Positions 17,944-26,147 of a stretch of DNA of 64,000 nucleotides are shown in pieces. Within the stretch, counting starts at the first letter, position 1. Every line of letters starts with the position of its first letter. Position numbers and translations under genes: made by a program. Origin of the DNA: Sulfolobales archaeon (GTDB lineage Archaea; Thermoproteota; Thermoprotei_A; Sulfolobales; Desulfurococcaceae); the NCBI GenBank assembly GCA_025059075.1, contig JANXDZ010000001.1:125686-189685 (forward strand), given 5' to 3'. The notes beneath the pieces are model-generated. The model was not told the origin of the DNA. It saw nothing but the letters and a program-made list of their open reading frames with translations, and did no database searches.

Positions 17944-19731
17944 CTAAATACCTATCTTTACTCTCTTAACTACTTCCCTCAAGTAGCTGATGTCAATGGA
18001 GGTCTTTTTAGCTATGACTTCTACTAGTTTATCTTCAACTAGCTTTCTAACTCCATCTCCTCCAACTATTTTAGATAAATTAATTGCTACTTCAGGAACG
18101 TATTTAGCTAAAGTTAAGGCCTTCCTTTTAGCTAACTCTTCCTTCATTCTACGAACTAAGTGATCCCTTAGGGCCCTTAGAGCCTCCTTAATGGCTAAAC
18201 TGAGCTCTCTCTCAACTTCAGGTACGTCTGCAACACTCTCTTTGCCAACGCCTTTAAATGGAACCTTAGTGCTACATACATGGGTGAGTATGATTAGGGG
18301 AGCAGGCATAGTTATATTATATTGCTCCCAATTGATTCTTTCAATAACTTTCCACGATACATCAGCCTTTTCATCGTAGAGTAAGGGTATCTTATTTGCA
18401 TACCTAAGTAATGTAGGTTCACTAGATGAAGGTACTCCTCCACCATAAGCTACAGCTACTTCAACGATGAATGAATGGCCTTGATAGACTCTTGGCCTTC
18501 TTGAAATAGCTTTAACGAACTCTGGATTAAAGATTTTTTTAAGACCTGCTTCAATAATGCCCTCCCCAAGAGGTGAAAGAGCTTTAGGTGAAGGAGGTCT
18601 TATCTTTGGATACAGCTTCGCTATCCCTCTGTAAATGGCTTCAATAGCTTCATCACTTAAGCTCCTTGGGTTAGACAAAGGATCTATGTTTAAATCATTG
18701 AGCAATTTAGTTAAGGCATCTTTAGTAGCAGGTACTTCTAGCTCAATCAACATATCTATTACAGTAGCAGCTCTAGTAGACTCTCTTGCTCTAATAAGTG
18801 CATCAATAGATATTCCCTTAAGTACTGCTGCTAACTTAACTATCTCTTGATCTGTGAGTTTTAGAGAAGGCTTACTGGGCTCTATGCTAGCTATCTTTAA
18901 AGCTTCTTCAACTGCTCTAACTCCAACTCCTTGAAAGGACTTCGTCAGTACATTTATTACTGGTTCACTGGAGTTCCTCAAGATCTCTTTTAGCAGCTCT
19001 ACATCTACTCCACATGGATGGGGCTTTACTTCAAGTGGTGGCTGAGGGAGTTTTTCAACACTTCTCTTAAAAAATACTAGCTCTTCATCGGGGCTTACAA
19101 AGACTATGTTTGCGTAAGGAGTTATTACAGCCGTTCTCTTAATGTATTCAAATACTTTCTGCTTTGCCCGAGGCCAATCTCCTTCAAGAGTTAACGATAC
19201 TATAGTCCCATGCCACTCCCTGCTCTTCCTCCAGCTCCCTCTCTCAAAGATTAAAGGCTCATTCCTACCTAGATCTATTTTCATCTTAAAGTAATATATC
19301 CTTGTGCTATTAACCGGGCTTGTTATTACTTCAACATAGCTGCCAGCAGTCATCTGTGCATAAAGCACTGCAGCCTTTATCCCAAGGCCATACATTCCGC
19401 GCGTTTGCCTAAGTACATATTTAGAGCTGAATAGCACTTTGCAGAATGCATTAGGGACGTACTGTGGCTGTATACCTATGCCGTTGTCTTCAACTGTTAT
19501 AGTGTAGAAGCGCGGGTTATCGATCGACTGCCTTATGGCGATTTTTATATCCGGCAGTATTCCATGAGTTTCAGTAGCATCAAGAGAGTTTTCAACAAGT
19601 TCTCTAACAGCTTGATAAAGAGCTCTAGCAGGATTTGAGAAACCAGCTACCTCCCTATACCTTGCGAAAAACTGTGCTGGACTAAGCTCCTTAAACTTCT
19701 CAATGCTTACAACGCTGCCTTCGCTGAACAC
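17944..19731 (-). CDS. top6B: DNA topoisomerase VI subunit B
   Basis: The 595-residue protein is the GHKL-type ATPase of topoisomerase VI. Visible ATP-site motifs are ELVENSLDATE (44-54), VEDNGIGI (about 79-86) and RGMYGLGIKAA (about 115-125); a helix-two-turns-helix region and transducer domain follow, with the switch Lys in the C-terminal half. Length is slightly above the family norm. It is first in the top6B-top6A operon on the minus strand. The promoter is in the 19732-19830 intergenic region shared with the divergent PfkB kinase gene. Confidence 0.95.
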   Translation of the reverse strand: MFSEGSVVSIEKFKELSPAQFFARYREVAGFSNPARALYQAVRELVENSLDATETHGILPDIKIAIRQSIDNPRFYTITVEDNGIGIQPQYVPNAFCKVLFSSKYVLRQTRGMYGLGIKAAVLYAQMTAGSYVEVITSPVNSTRIYYFKMKIDLGRNEPLIFERGSWRKSREWHGTIVSLTLEGDWPRAKQKVFEYIKRTAVITPYANIVFVSPDEELVFFKRSVEKLPQPPLEVKPHPCGVDVELLKEILRNSSEPVINVLTKSFQGVGVRAVEEALKIASIEPSKPSLKLTDQEIVKLAAVLKGISIDALIRARESTRAATVIDMLIELEVPATKDALTKLLNDLNIDPLSNPRSLSDEAIEAIYRGIAKLYPKIRPPSPKALSPLGEGIIEAGLKKIFNPEFVKAISRRPRVYQGHSFIVEVAVAYGGGVPSSSEPTLLRYANKIPLLYDEKADVSWKVIERINWEQYNITMPAPLIILTHVCSTKVPFKGVGKESVADVPEVERELSLAIKEALRALRDHLVRRMKEELAKRKALTLAKYVPEVAINLSKIVGGDGVRKLVEDKLVEVIAKKTSIDISYLREVVKRVKIGI

Positions 19732-19856
19732 AATGCTCCCCTCAATATATAAGTAATATGCGTTAAACTTAAATACCGATTCTCTCTTTAAATCTCTATA
19801 GCCTAGCCATTTAAAATAATGTTCCTCCCTTTAACACTACGTGAGAGGCTGAGTAA

Positions 19857-20783
19857 TTGAGTGATTACTTGAAGAGTTTGTTGATAGGTAACATTTCTCT
19901 GGACTTAATCAACAGTGGGATTAGGCTCGGTGGCTCAGTAATCTATGGCGGCATCACATTAGCTTCCCTTAAAGCTGATGTTGTAATAGCAACGCACTTA
20001 GATGAAATCCACGGGGTCTTAATAGAAGATCTTCTTAAAACCTTTGACATAAGAGCTTTGTTTAAGAATTGTAAAACGCTGCCTAAATTCATTATATGTG
20101 GAGGCAAGGCATTGGAGGTAGAGGCTGAAGGATGCGTACATGACTTAAGAACTTTGGTGAACATAGTCTCAGACTTAAAGCCAAATCTACTCCTCCTAGT
20201 ACCTGTGTTTAGAGAAATTAGTGTTAGTGACTCACTTGAGTTAATAAGTACTGCTAGAAGAATTGGAGTGAGAGTTATTGGAATAGATATCCAGGGCTAC
20301 GTAAGGTCAATAAAGGATCGGGGGCTAGAATGCTCTTGGCCTAAGGATTTGTGGAGCCTTTTAGAGAAAGTAACCATAGTGCATGGGAACTTAAGGGAGT
20401 TCTGCTTTAACAAAGACTTTAGCAAAGTAGTTAAGGAATTAGCTGAAGTCACAAGAAGCATTAGAGATACAGCTATTGTAGCATCAATGGATGATGAAGG
20501 AGCATACCTATTTATCCAAGGAGAGGTAATCAAAGTACCTCCCCTACTCGCTGAAGTACAAGTAATTGATGATGTTGGCGCAGGCGATGTATTGCTAGCT
20601 GCAGCAAGCTACTACATGACTAAGGGGCTCACAAGCGTTGAAGCAGTTGCTCGAGGAATTGCAGCTGCCTCACTTAAAGTAGCCCGCGGCTTGCTGCAGC
20701 AGTGGTTTACTATAGATGAGATCGATAATTACTCTAACATAATTCTCAATATGCTTAAGCATGTACAGATAAAGGATAGTTGA
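19857..20783 (+). CDS. PfkB-family carbohydrate/nucleoside kinase
   Basis: The 308-residue protein belongs to the ribokinase/PfkB fold. The N-terminus carries the substrate-site glycine motif (RLGGSVIYGGITLASLKAD, about 23-41), and the C-terminal part has the anion-hole and catalytic-base motif VIDDVGAGDVLLAAA (about 238-252), including the DxGAGD signature. The substrate cannot be told; archaeal relatives phosphorylate ribose, nucleosides, inositol or keto-deoxy sugars. The start is TTG 19857, as there is no ATG nearby. It is monocistronic. Confidence 0.82.
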   Translation: MSDYLKSLLIGNISLDLINSGIRLGGSVIYGGITLASLKADVVIATHLDEIHGVLIEDLLKTFDIRALFKNCKTLPKFIICGGKALEVEAEGCVHDLRTLVNIVSDLKPNLLLLVPVFREISVSDSLELISTARRIGVRVIGIDIQGYVRSIKDRGLECSWPKDLWSLLEKVTIVHGNLREFCFNKDFSKVVKELAEVTRSIRDTAIVASMDDEGAYLFIQGEVIKVPPLLAEVQVIDDVGAGDVLLAAASYYMTKGLTSVEAVARGIAAASLKVARGLLQQWFTIDEIDNYSNIILNMLKHVQIKDS

Positions 20784-21133
20784 GTAGACGTAAGAAAGAT
20801 CTGAATTCGCCAGCTCTCCATATACTTGTATAAATGCTTTTAACTAATAGTTGGAGGCTGCACCACCTCTAATAGCAAAAAGCTATTCATTAGCCGTAAC
20901 CATAGTGTTATTTTACAACTACGTAAGCTCTCTCTTCACTTCAAAAGAGCTCAGTTACATACATCATTGGAGTTACAGTTCTCAGGTGTTTATGTGTAAT
21001 CCATGTAGTTGCTGGAGACTTATGTAACCTTTACGAAACCTAAGAAAATTTAGCTGAGCTAGGATTAGAAGCGGCTGTAGGCTAAAGAGCTATACATCAC
21101 TGCTCATTAATGTTTTAAACGCTCTGCCACTCA
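20784..21133. other. Intergenic region, no supported gene
   Basis: About 350 bases between two convergent genes (PfkB kinase and rtcB). A short plus-strand frame near 20955-21110 reads GDLCNLYET, a stop, then ENLAELGLEAAVG, which has coding flavour but is interrupted; it may be a relic. No RNA gene, repeat or promoter is convincing. Confidence 0.4.
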
Positions 21134-22591
21134 TTAGCCTTTAACAACGCCTATAGGTCTAGCTCTAAATACTAATTTAGCTATGCCAACGCTATGAGCT
21201 ACTTGAGCTACTTTATCTACATCCTTATAGGCGCCTGGAGCTTCTTCACTTATTACTTCTCTAGTTGCAGCCATGAGTATTATTCCTTTTCTAGCAAGCT
21301 CGTCCTTTACCTTCATTGGATGATAAGTCTTTATAGCTTCGTTTCTACTCATCCATCTCCCAGCTCCATGAGGCGCGCTATACCATGTTTCTGCTCCACT
21401 TTCAACGCCAACCATTACGTGGCTTGCTGTACCCATAGATCCAGCTATTAAGACTGGCTGTCCAATATTTTTATAGTCAGCTGGTACATCGGGGTGGTTA
21501 GGCGGAAATGCCCTAGTGGCTCCCTTTCTATGCACTATGACTTTGACTCTCTTTCCATTGACTAAGTGCTCTTCTACTTTAGCAATATTGTGGGCTACGT
21601 CATATATTATCTTAAGCCCGATCTTTTCTGGATCGATTCTAAAGATCTCTCCAAAGCTCTCCCTAACCCAGTGAGTAATCAACTGTCTATTGGTCCATGC
21701 ATAGTTAGCAGCTGCAGCCATAGCTTTAAAGTATTTCTGTGCATCAGGTGAGTGAAGGGGGAGGCTTGCTAACTCTCGATCTGGGGGGCTAATGCCGTAC
21801 TTCTTCATGGCTCTCTCCATTATCATCAAGTAATCACTGGCTACTTGGTGTCCAAGCCCTCTGCTTCCAGTATGTATCATTACTGTTATTTGGCCTACGT
21901 GAGTTATGCCCATATTCTTAGCTACTTCTGGGCTATAGATTTCATCAACTACTTGTATTTCTAGAAAATGATTACCAGCTCCAAGAGTTCCCAGCTGATC
22001 GTGGCCTCTCTGCTTAGCAACATTGCTTACAGCGCTTGAATCAGCTTCCTTCATGCTTCCCCCTTCCTCTATGTGTTCAGGATCATCACTCCAGCCAAAC
22101 CCCCTTCTAATAGCCCACTCAACTCCCTCATCAAGCACTCTATTGAGTTCCTCAATGCTTAGCCTTACTTTAGAGGATCTAGCTCCAACTCCGCTTGGAA
22201 CATTTCTAAAAATAGCTTCAACAATGTCCTTGAGCTTATGCCTAACGTCTTCTTCACTTAAGTTAGTTGCAAGAACTCTTACACCACAATTAATGTCGTA
22301 ACCTACTCCTCCTGGAGATATAACGCCTTCATCATAGTCAAAGCCTGCTACTCCACCTATAGGGAATCCATAGCCTTGGTGGCCGTCCGGCATGACATAG
22401 CTGGCTTTAAGTATGCCCGGTAGGCATGCTACATTAGCTGCCTGCTCCAGCGTTAAATCAGACTTCATTTTCTCAAGCAAGTAGTCGTCAGCGTATATTA
22501 TGGCATTTGTAGACATGCATGCCTTACTTCCCTTAGGTATCCTCCACACATACTTATCAATTCTCTCTAATTTAACAACCACATTAATCAC
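21134..22591 (-). CDS. rtcB: RtcB RNA ligase (tRNA-splicing ligase)
   Basis: The 485-residue protein carries the RtcB signatures: PDGHQGYGFPIGGVAGFD (about 68-85), the metal site VGYDINCGVR (about 96-105), GTLGAGNHFLEIQ (about 202-214) with the catalytic Cys and His ligands, and HTGSRGLGHQVASDY. RtcB joins the 2',3'-cyclic phosphate left by the tRNA-splicing endonuclease to the 5'-OH of the other exon in a GTP- and Mn-dependent reaction, with no added phosphate. It is the ligase expected to complete splicing of the intron-containing and split tRNAs in this window. No intein is present, although the gene is a frequent intein site. It stands alone with about 185 bases upstream. Confidence 0.95.
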   Translation of the reverse strand: MINVVVKLERIDKYVWRIPKGSKACMSTNAIIYADDYLLEKMKSDLTLEQAANVACLPGILKASYVMPDGHQGYGFPIGGVAGFDYDEGVISPGGVGYDINCGVRVLATNLSEEDVRHKLKDIVEAIFRNVPSGVGARSSKVRLSIEELNRVLDEGVEWAIRRGFGWSDDPEHIEEGGSMKEADSSAVSNVAKQRGHDQLGTLGAGNHFLEIQVVDEIYSPEVAKNMGITHVGQITVMIHTGSRGLGHQVASDYLMIMERAMKKYGISPPDRELASLPLHSPDAQKYFKAMAAAANYAWTNRQLITHWVRESFGEIFRIDPEKIGLKIIYDVAHNIAKVEEHLVNGKRVKVIVHRKGATRAFPPNHPDVPADYKNIGQPVLIAGSMGTASHVMVGVESGAETWYSAPHGAGRWMSRNEAIKTYHPMKVKDELARKGIILMAATREVISEEAPGAYKDVDKVAQVAHSVGIAKLVFRARPIGVVKG

Positions 22592-22776
22592 CTCACTTCA
22601 GTGAGACATATTATCTTAATATAGCTTTATTAAACTTTCATTGATGAAATGAACATACATCGATCTATGAGAGGCCTAAAGTAGAGCTGGGAGGAGTTAA
22701 AAAGTCTCTGACTAGTGGGCATGGTGAATAATTTTTGAGCATAAGCCTATATTCTCCTTATGCACATTCATTTATA

Positions 22777-24078
22777 TCAAGAACTTAAAGCGTCTTTAAA
22801 ATATTTAACTAATCCACTTACGTGTAATGATGTTTGTTCTCCTTTTGTTAAATCTTTAATTGTCACTGATTGTGTTTCGATCTCCTTTTTACCAATAATT
22901 ATTGCATATAGATAGCCTTTTCTACTGGCGTATGAAAGAGCCTTAGATACTCTTGGTTCACTTAAGACGCTTGCTATAATTCCTGAGCTATGTAAAGCCC
23001 TTGACGCATTTATTGCTGCTCTATAGATCTCTGTAGAAGATCCTAAGGCTATTATGATTACGCGTAGGGGTGTTTTAACTACATAGCCCTTCTCTTTAAG
23101 CACTATCATTATTCTATCGAGGCCTAAAGCTATTCCAGTTGAGTACTCAAAGGAGCCTCCATAGATTTCAGTTAATCCATCATACCTCCCGCCTCCACCT
23201 ACACTTAGATCAAGGCCTTCTGCCTTAACTTCATATATCAGCCCTGTGTAATAGGCCAGTCCCCTAACCAATGATGGTGAGTACTCTACGTTAATACCTA
23301 TACTTCTCAGTGCATCAGTAAAGCTAAGTGTTTTCTCAGCCTCTTGAGCGATCTTACTACATCTATCCCCTAGGAGGTTTCTGTAATCATTAATGAATTC
23401 GCTTAATCTTTCTATATCTACGTAATATAGCTCTCTTAATATTTTAGAAGCTTCCTCACCATACTTCTCAAACACTAATTTCTCTGCATTATTGAGTAAT
23501 CCTTTATCTATGTAGTGTAACACTAAGTCTTGGTCATCGCCGCTAACCCCCATGGAGTCCATGAATGACCTGTAAAAGGCGACGTTGCCGACTTGAACGA
23601 GGTGTTTAACGCCTATATAGGTTAAGTACTCTGAAGCAGTGTGCAGTATGTTTATGTCAGCAGCCATGCTTTCATCACCTATAATTTCTAGTCCCAGTTG
23701 CCAAAACTCTCTATACCTACCTCTCTGAGGCTCATCATATCTAAAGCACTGCGCTATATAGAACAAGTTTATTGGCTTCGGCTCTTTATATAAGTTCCTT
23801 AAGTAAGCCCTAATGACGCTAGCAGTGACTTCAGGCCTTAGTGCAATAGTCCTTCCAGCCTTGTCCTGGAAGACGTACATTGATTGAACTATTTCAACTC
23901 CAGATTTTTTAGCAAAAAGATCAAAGTACTCTATAGTTGGTGTAACTATAGGCTTAAAGTCATTGAGGCGAGCGATCTCGCTAAATTTACCAACTAGATC
24001 TATGAATAAGTCCGCCTCTTCCCCCACAAGATCTCTAGTTCCACGAGGAGGCTGAGTGAACTTAACCATATAGATCAC
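22777..24078 (-). CDS. hisS: Histidyl-tRNA synthetase
   Basis: Class II aminoacyl-tRNA synthetase of 433 residues. The N-terminal RGTRDL (about 13-18), motif 1 and motif 2 (FRYDEPQRGRYREFWQLGLEIIG, about 112-134, with the catalytic Arg) and the histidine-specific segments LVRGLAYYTGLIYE (about 268-281) and GGGGRYDGL (about 292-300) are diagnostic. A C-terminal anticodon-binding domain follows. The start is probably the Met at the fourth codon, which lies beyond the EndA-subunit stop. The gene overlaps the EndA-family subunit by four bases, so they are co-transcribed. tRNA-His itself is at 9413-9488. Confidence 0.95.
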   Translation of the reverse strand: MIYMVKFTQPPRGTRDLVGEEADLFIDLVGKFSEIARLNDFKPIVTPTIEYFDLFAKKSGVEIVQSMYVFQDKAGRTIALRPEVTASVIRAYLRNLYKEPKPINLFYIAQCFRYDEPQRGRYREFWQLGLEIIGDESMAADINILHTASEYLTYIGVKHLVQVGNVAFYRSFMDSMGVSGDDQDLVLHYIDKGLLNNAEKLVFEKYGEEASKILRELYYVDIERLSEFINDYRNLLGDRCSKIAQEAEKTLSFTDALRSIGINVEYSPSLVRGLAYYTGLIYEVKAEGLDLSVGGGGRYDGLTEIYGGSFEYSTGIALGLDRIMIVLKEKGYVVKTPLRVIIIALGSSTEIYRAAINASRALHSSGIIASVLSEPRVSKALSYASRKGYLYAIIIGKKEIETQSVTIKDLTKGEQTSLHVSGLVKYFKDALSS

Positions 24079-24611
24079 TTGGATAGCTCTACGTTTGATA
24101 CCTCATAGTATGTTAAATCGCCTTGTAGCGACACTATCGCCATTATTAGCGATAAATTGTTCTTCCTAGCTTTCTCAACTTGCTCCATTATATCTTCAAT
24201 GCTCACAGGCACCCTTTCCTCCATCACTAAGAGAAGCTTCAGAGTATTGTCCTTGTGTTTAACTAAGTATGAGTTTTCTCCTATAGGCTTAAGAAGCCTT
24301 CCACGATCCCTTAAGTCTGTATATACTATGAGTCTAGGCCAGAACATTTCACTAAAACACTTGTAGTACTCCATTACTAGTTCATCAAGCTCACTATAAG
24401 TCTTTCCAGAGCACTTAACTACAGCTCTCCCCTTCATCAATAAGTAGGCTACTTCCTCTAAGCTCAATACGTGTTGTCCTCCTTCATTTCTCCCAAACCA
24501 CTTAGACTTCATTAACTCTAGCTGACTCCTATCTCTAATTACGCCACTGCACAACTCTTCACTAAACTCTATTACTACTTTCTGCTGAGCCACACTCATA
24601 CACCACAGCAA
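24075..24611 (-). CDS. tRNA-splicing endonuclease family subunit, probably structural (non-catalytic)
   Basis: The 178-residue protein has the EndA architecture: an N-terminal domain (HVLSLEEVAYLLMKGRAVV) and a C-terminal nuclease-fold domain with VYTDLRDRGRLLKPIG and the ending MAIVSLQGDLTYYEVSNVEL, which matches the conserved GDxTYY terminus. The catalytic residues are not where expected: no His-Ser before the YLV strand (NSYLVKHKD instead) and no Lys in the helix-strand turn before MAIV. Crenarchaeal endonucleases are (alpha-beta)2 heterotetramers with a catalytic alpha and a dead beta; this fits beta. Such enzymes cut relaxed BHBs, which the split and two-intron tRNAs here require. The catalytic partner is not in the window. 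Confidence 0.75.
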   Translation of the reverse strand: MLWCMSVAQQKVVIEFSEELCSGVIRDRSQLELMKSKWFGRNEGGQHVLSLEEVAYLLMKGRAVVKCSGKTYSELDELVMEYYKCFSEMFWPRLIVYTDLRDRGRLLKPIGENSYLVKHKDNTLKLLLVMEERVPVSIEDIMEQVEKARKNNLSLIMAIVSLQGDLTYYEVSNVELSK

Positions 24612-24689
24612 TGGTTCTTCACAACACTTATATTTCGTAATGACTTTAGTCCTTAGATAGCTGCACGTCTTTATGTATGTTGCTGTGCT

Positions 24690-24968
24690 TTAGTATCTTA
24701 TTCTAAAATCCTTGAACTCACCTATGTATTGTCCCCACACTACTTCTACTCTATTCACTTGAGCTAGTGGAGGGCCTCTGTGAGCCCATTTTATTAGCTC
24801 TTCAACTCTATCCCTAGGTCCTTCAACTACTGCTTCAACGCTTCCATCAGGTACGTTTCTAACCCACCCCCTTACTCCAAGTTTATCGGCTACTCTCTTC
24901 ATTGAGCTTCTGAAGAACACTCCTTGAACTATGCCATAAACCTTGATGTGAGCCCTCACGTACTCCAT
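24690..24968 (-). CDS. acyP: Acylphosphatase
   Basis: The 92-residue protein matches acylphosphatase throughout: [20 protein letters not shown] (about 10-29) holds the phosphate-binding loop and catalytic Arg, and [19 protein letters not shown] (about 33-51) holds the catalytic Asn. It hydrolyses carboxyl-phosphate bonds such as in acetyl phosphate. It lies 12 bases downstream of the phosphoribosyltransferase gene on the same strand, so both share a transcript. Confidence 0.93.
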   Translation of the reverse strand: MEYVRAHIKVYGIVQGVFFRSSMKRVADKLGVRGWVRNVPDGSVEAVVEGPRDRVEELIKWAHRGPPLAQVNRVEVVWGQYIGEFKDFRIRY

Positions 24969-24980
24969 TTATCTCACTTC

Positions 24981-25520
24981 CTACAGGCGTCTTACAGTTT
25001 CCTCAATTAATTCACGTATCTCTTTAAAGTAGTTTAGCTTTAATCCCTCCCTTAGGCATTCTCCAATTTCCCATGGGAAGGCTATCCACTTATCAATTAC
25101 CTTGTAATAGTAGTCTGGTGTAAAGGAGCTCCAGGGCTTTAAATAAATCACAGCTGATCTAACTTCTCGAGCTCCATATCTAGTTAACTCATCAATAGCT
25201 AGTTGTAGCGTTCTACCGCTATCAACTACGTCATCTACTATAAGAATGCTTAAGCTTCTCACAGGAAGTGTAGGTGGTTGAGTGAGCTCAGGCCTAGCCC
25301 TAGTTTCACCAATGCTCTTATAGAACTTGACTCCTATGAAGCCTATGCTATCTACATTAACTATATCTGCAAGCAGTCTAGCCGGTATAATTCCACCCTT
25401 TAATACTCCATAGATTGCATCAGGGATGAATCCATCACTAACCATTCTATGAGCAAGCTGTGCTACAGCCTTATGAACTTCACTCCAGTCTACAAATACA
25501 ACTTCTGGTTCAGCAGCCAT
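24981..25520 (-). CDS. Purine phosphoribosyltransferase family protein
   Basis: The 179-residue protein has the type I phosphoribosyltransferase PRPP-binding motif LIVDDVVDSGRTL (about 91-103) and an N-terminal loop YGVLKGGIIPARLLADI (about 38-54) typical of xanthine/hypoxanthine-guanine phosphoribosyltransferases of the Gpt type. It would salvage a purine base with PRPP to a nucleotide; the base specificity cannot be assigned. The minus-strand promoter (GTTTTTAAATG, about 25543-25553) lies just upstream and close to the start of the split initiator tRNA-Met locus. Confidence 0.85.
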   Translation of the reverse strand: MAAEPEVVFVDWSEVHKAVAQLAHRMVSDGFIPDAIYGVLKGGIIPARLLADIVNVDSIGFIGVKFYKSIGETRARPELTQPPTLPVRSLSILIVDDVVDSGRTLQLAIDELTRYGAREVRSAVIYLKPWSSFTPDYYYKVIDKWIAFPWEIGECLREGLKLNYFKEIRELIEETVRRL

Positions 25521-25621
25521 AGTTAAGTAGAAGCTTTAATGCATTTAAAAACTATTCACTAGTACCTGCAATAAGAGTTATTAACCCTAGAATTGAAACA
25601 TCAATGCAGCAGGGGTATAGT

Positions 25622-25659
25622 AGCGGGGTAGGGCAGCCTGGTAGCCCGCGGGGCTCATA
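25622..25659 (+). tRNA. Initiator tRNA-Met(CAU), 5' half (positions 1-37)
   Basis: Acceptor strand AGCGGGG (25622-25628), TA, D stem GGGC/GCCC, G26, anticodon-stem strand CGGGG (25649-25653), C32, T33, anticodon CAT (25656-25658) and A37. A1 pairing with T72 of the 3' half, plus the run of G-C pairs in the anticodon stem, mark it as the initiator. The sequence then leaves the tRNA for 139 bases. A candidate TATA (AGTTATTAAC, about 25577-25586) lies upstream. Confidence 0.92.
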
Positions 25660-25798
25660 AGCACTCCTCAACGCCCCGCGCCCCTGCTACATAACATATA
25701 GTAAATGAATAAGCCATTACTGTCATTAGGATGTAAGTAAGCTTTTTAAAGCCCTAAGTGTAGTAAGGCATAACGGGTCCGTTGAGGAGTGCTAAGAG
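25660..25798 (+). other. Break in initiator tRNA-Met: tail of 5' half, spacer, promoter and leader of 3' half
   Basis: Starts with GCACTCCTCAACG (25661-25673) and ends with its perfect complement CGTTGAGGAGTGC (25780-25792). Next to it TAAG (25793-25796) can pair with C32-T33-C34-A35 (one C-A mismatch) as the BHB central helix, leaving bulges TA|A and AG|A, so cleavage falls at 37/38. A TATA-like CTTTTTAAAG (25742-25751) lies about 30 bases before the leader, suggesting separate transcription of the 3' half. A single transcript with a 139-base intron is the alternative. Confidence 0.85.
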
Positions 25799-25834
25799 AC
25801 CCCGAGGTCGCCGGTTCAAATCCGGCCCCCGCTA
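25799..25834 (+). tRNA. Initiator tRNA-Met(CAU), 3' half (positions 38-73)
   Basis: A38 (25799), CCCCG (25800-25804) pairing with CGGGG of the 5' half, variable AGGTC, T arm GCCGG-TTCAAAT-CCGGC (25810-25826), acceptor strand CCCCGCT (25827-25833) complementary to AGCGGGG, discriminator A73 (25834). The joined molecule is a complete initiator tRNA. Confidence 0.92.
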
Positions 25835-25965
25835 CTTACTTATTCTATTTGCATTGCAGCTTTAAGATTTAAGAGCATTAGGCGTTTTACTCTTGACTTA
25901 TAAAAGGTCCCAGTCGCTCCACCTACATCACTTATCAGACTGTCTCTGCCCGGTCATCCCAATTA

Positions 25966-26087
25966 TGGGCCCGCGGGGATTTGAACCCCGGATCACGGGG
26001 ATTCCCGTAATGATCCCGAGTCGAGCGGCAAGCTCTATTTAGAGCTCGCCATACCCCGCGTCCTAGTCCAGGCTAGACGACGGGCCC
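25966..26087 (-). tRNA. tRNA-Pro(CGG) with two apparent introns
   Basis: Acceptor GGGCCCG (26087-26081) pairs with CGGGCCC (25973-25967), discriminator A. The D arm GTCT..GGAC resembles the Pro(GGG) gene at 49394. Anticodon stem CGGGG (26058-26054) pairs with CCCCG (26000-25996), and T arm is CGGGG-TTCAAAT-CCCCG. Between the stem strands lie 53 bases that reduce to a 7-base loop with anticodon CGG (26018-26016) if two introns are removed: about 26020-26052 (a 10-bp hairpin GGCGAGCTCT/AGAGCTTGCC) near 32/33, and 26002-26014 at 37/38 with a CGGG central helix. The exact edges of the first intron are uncertain. Confidence 0.8.
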
Positions 26088-26147
26088 TTATTAAATAAAT
26101 ATATGTTTCTTCAGCAATTATATCTTTATGAGCTCGTGGGAGCAGTA

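Noticed and set aside
25622-25834. Permuted tRNA-Met
   Set aside because: The 5' half precedes the 3' half on the same strand, so it is not permuted; only intron or split arrangements fit.
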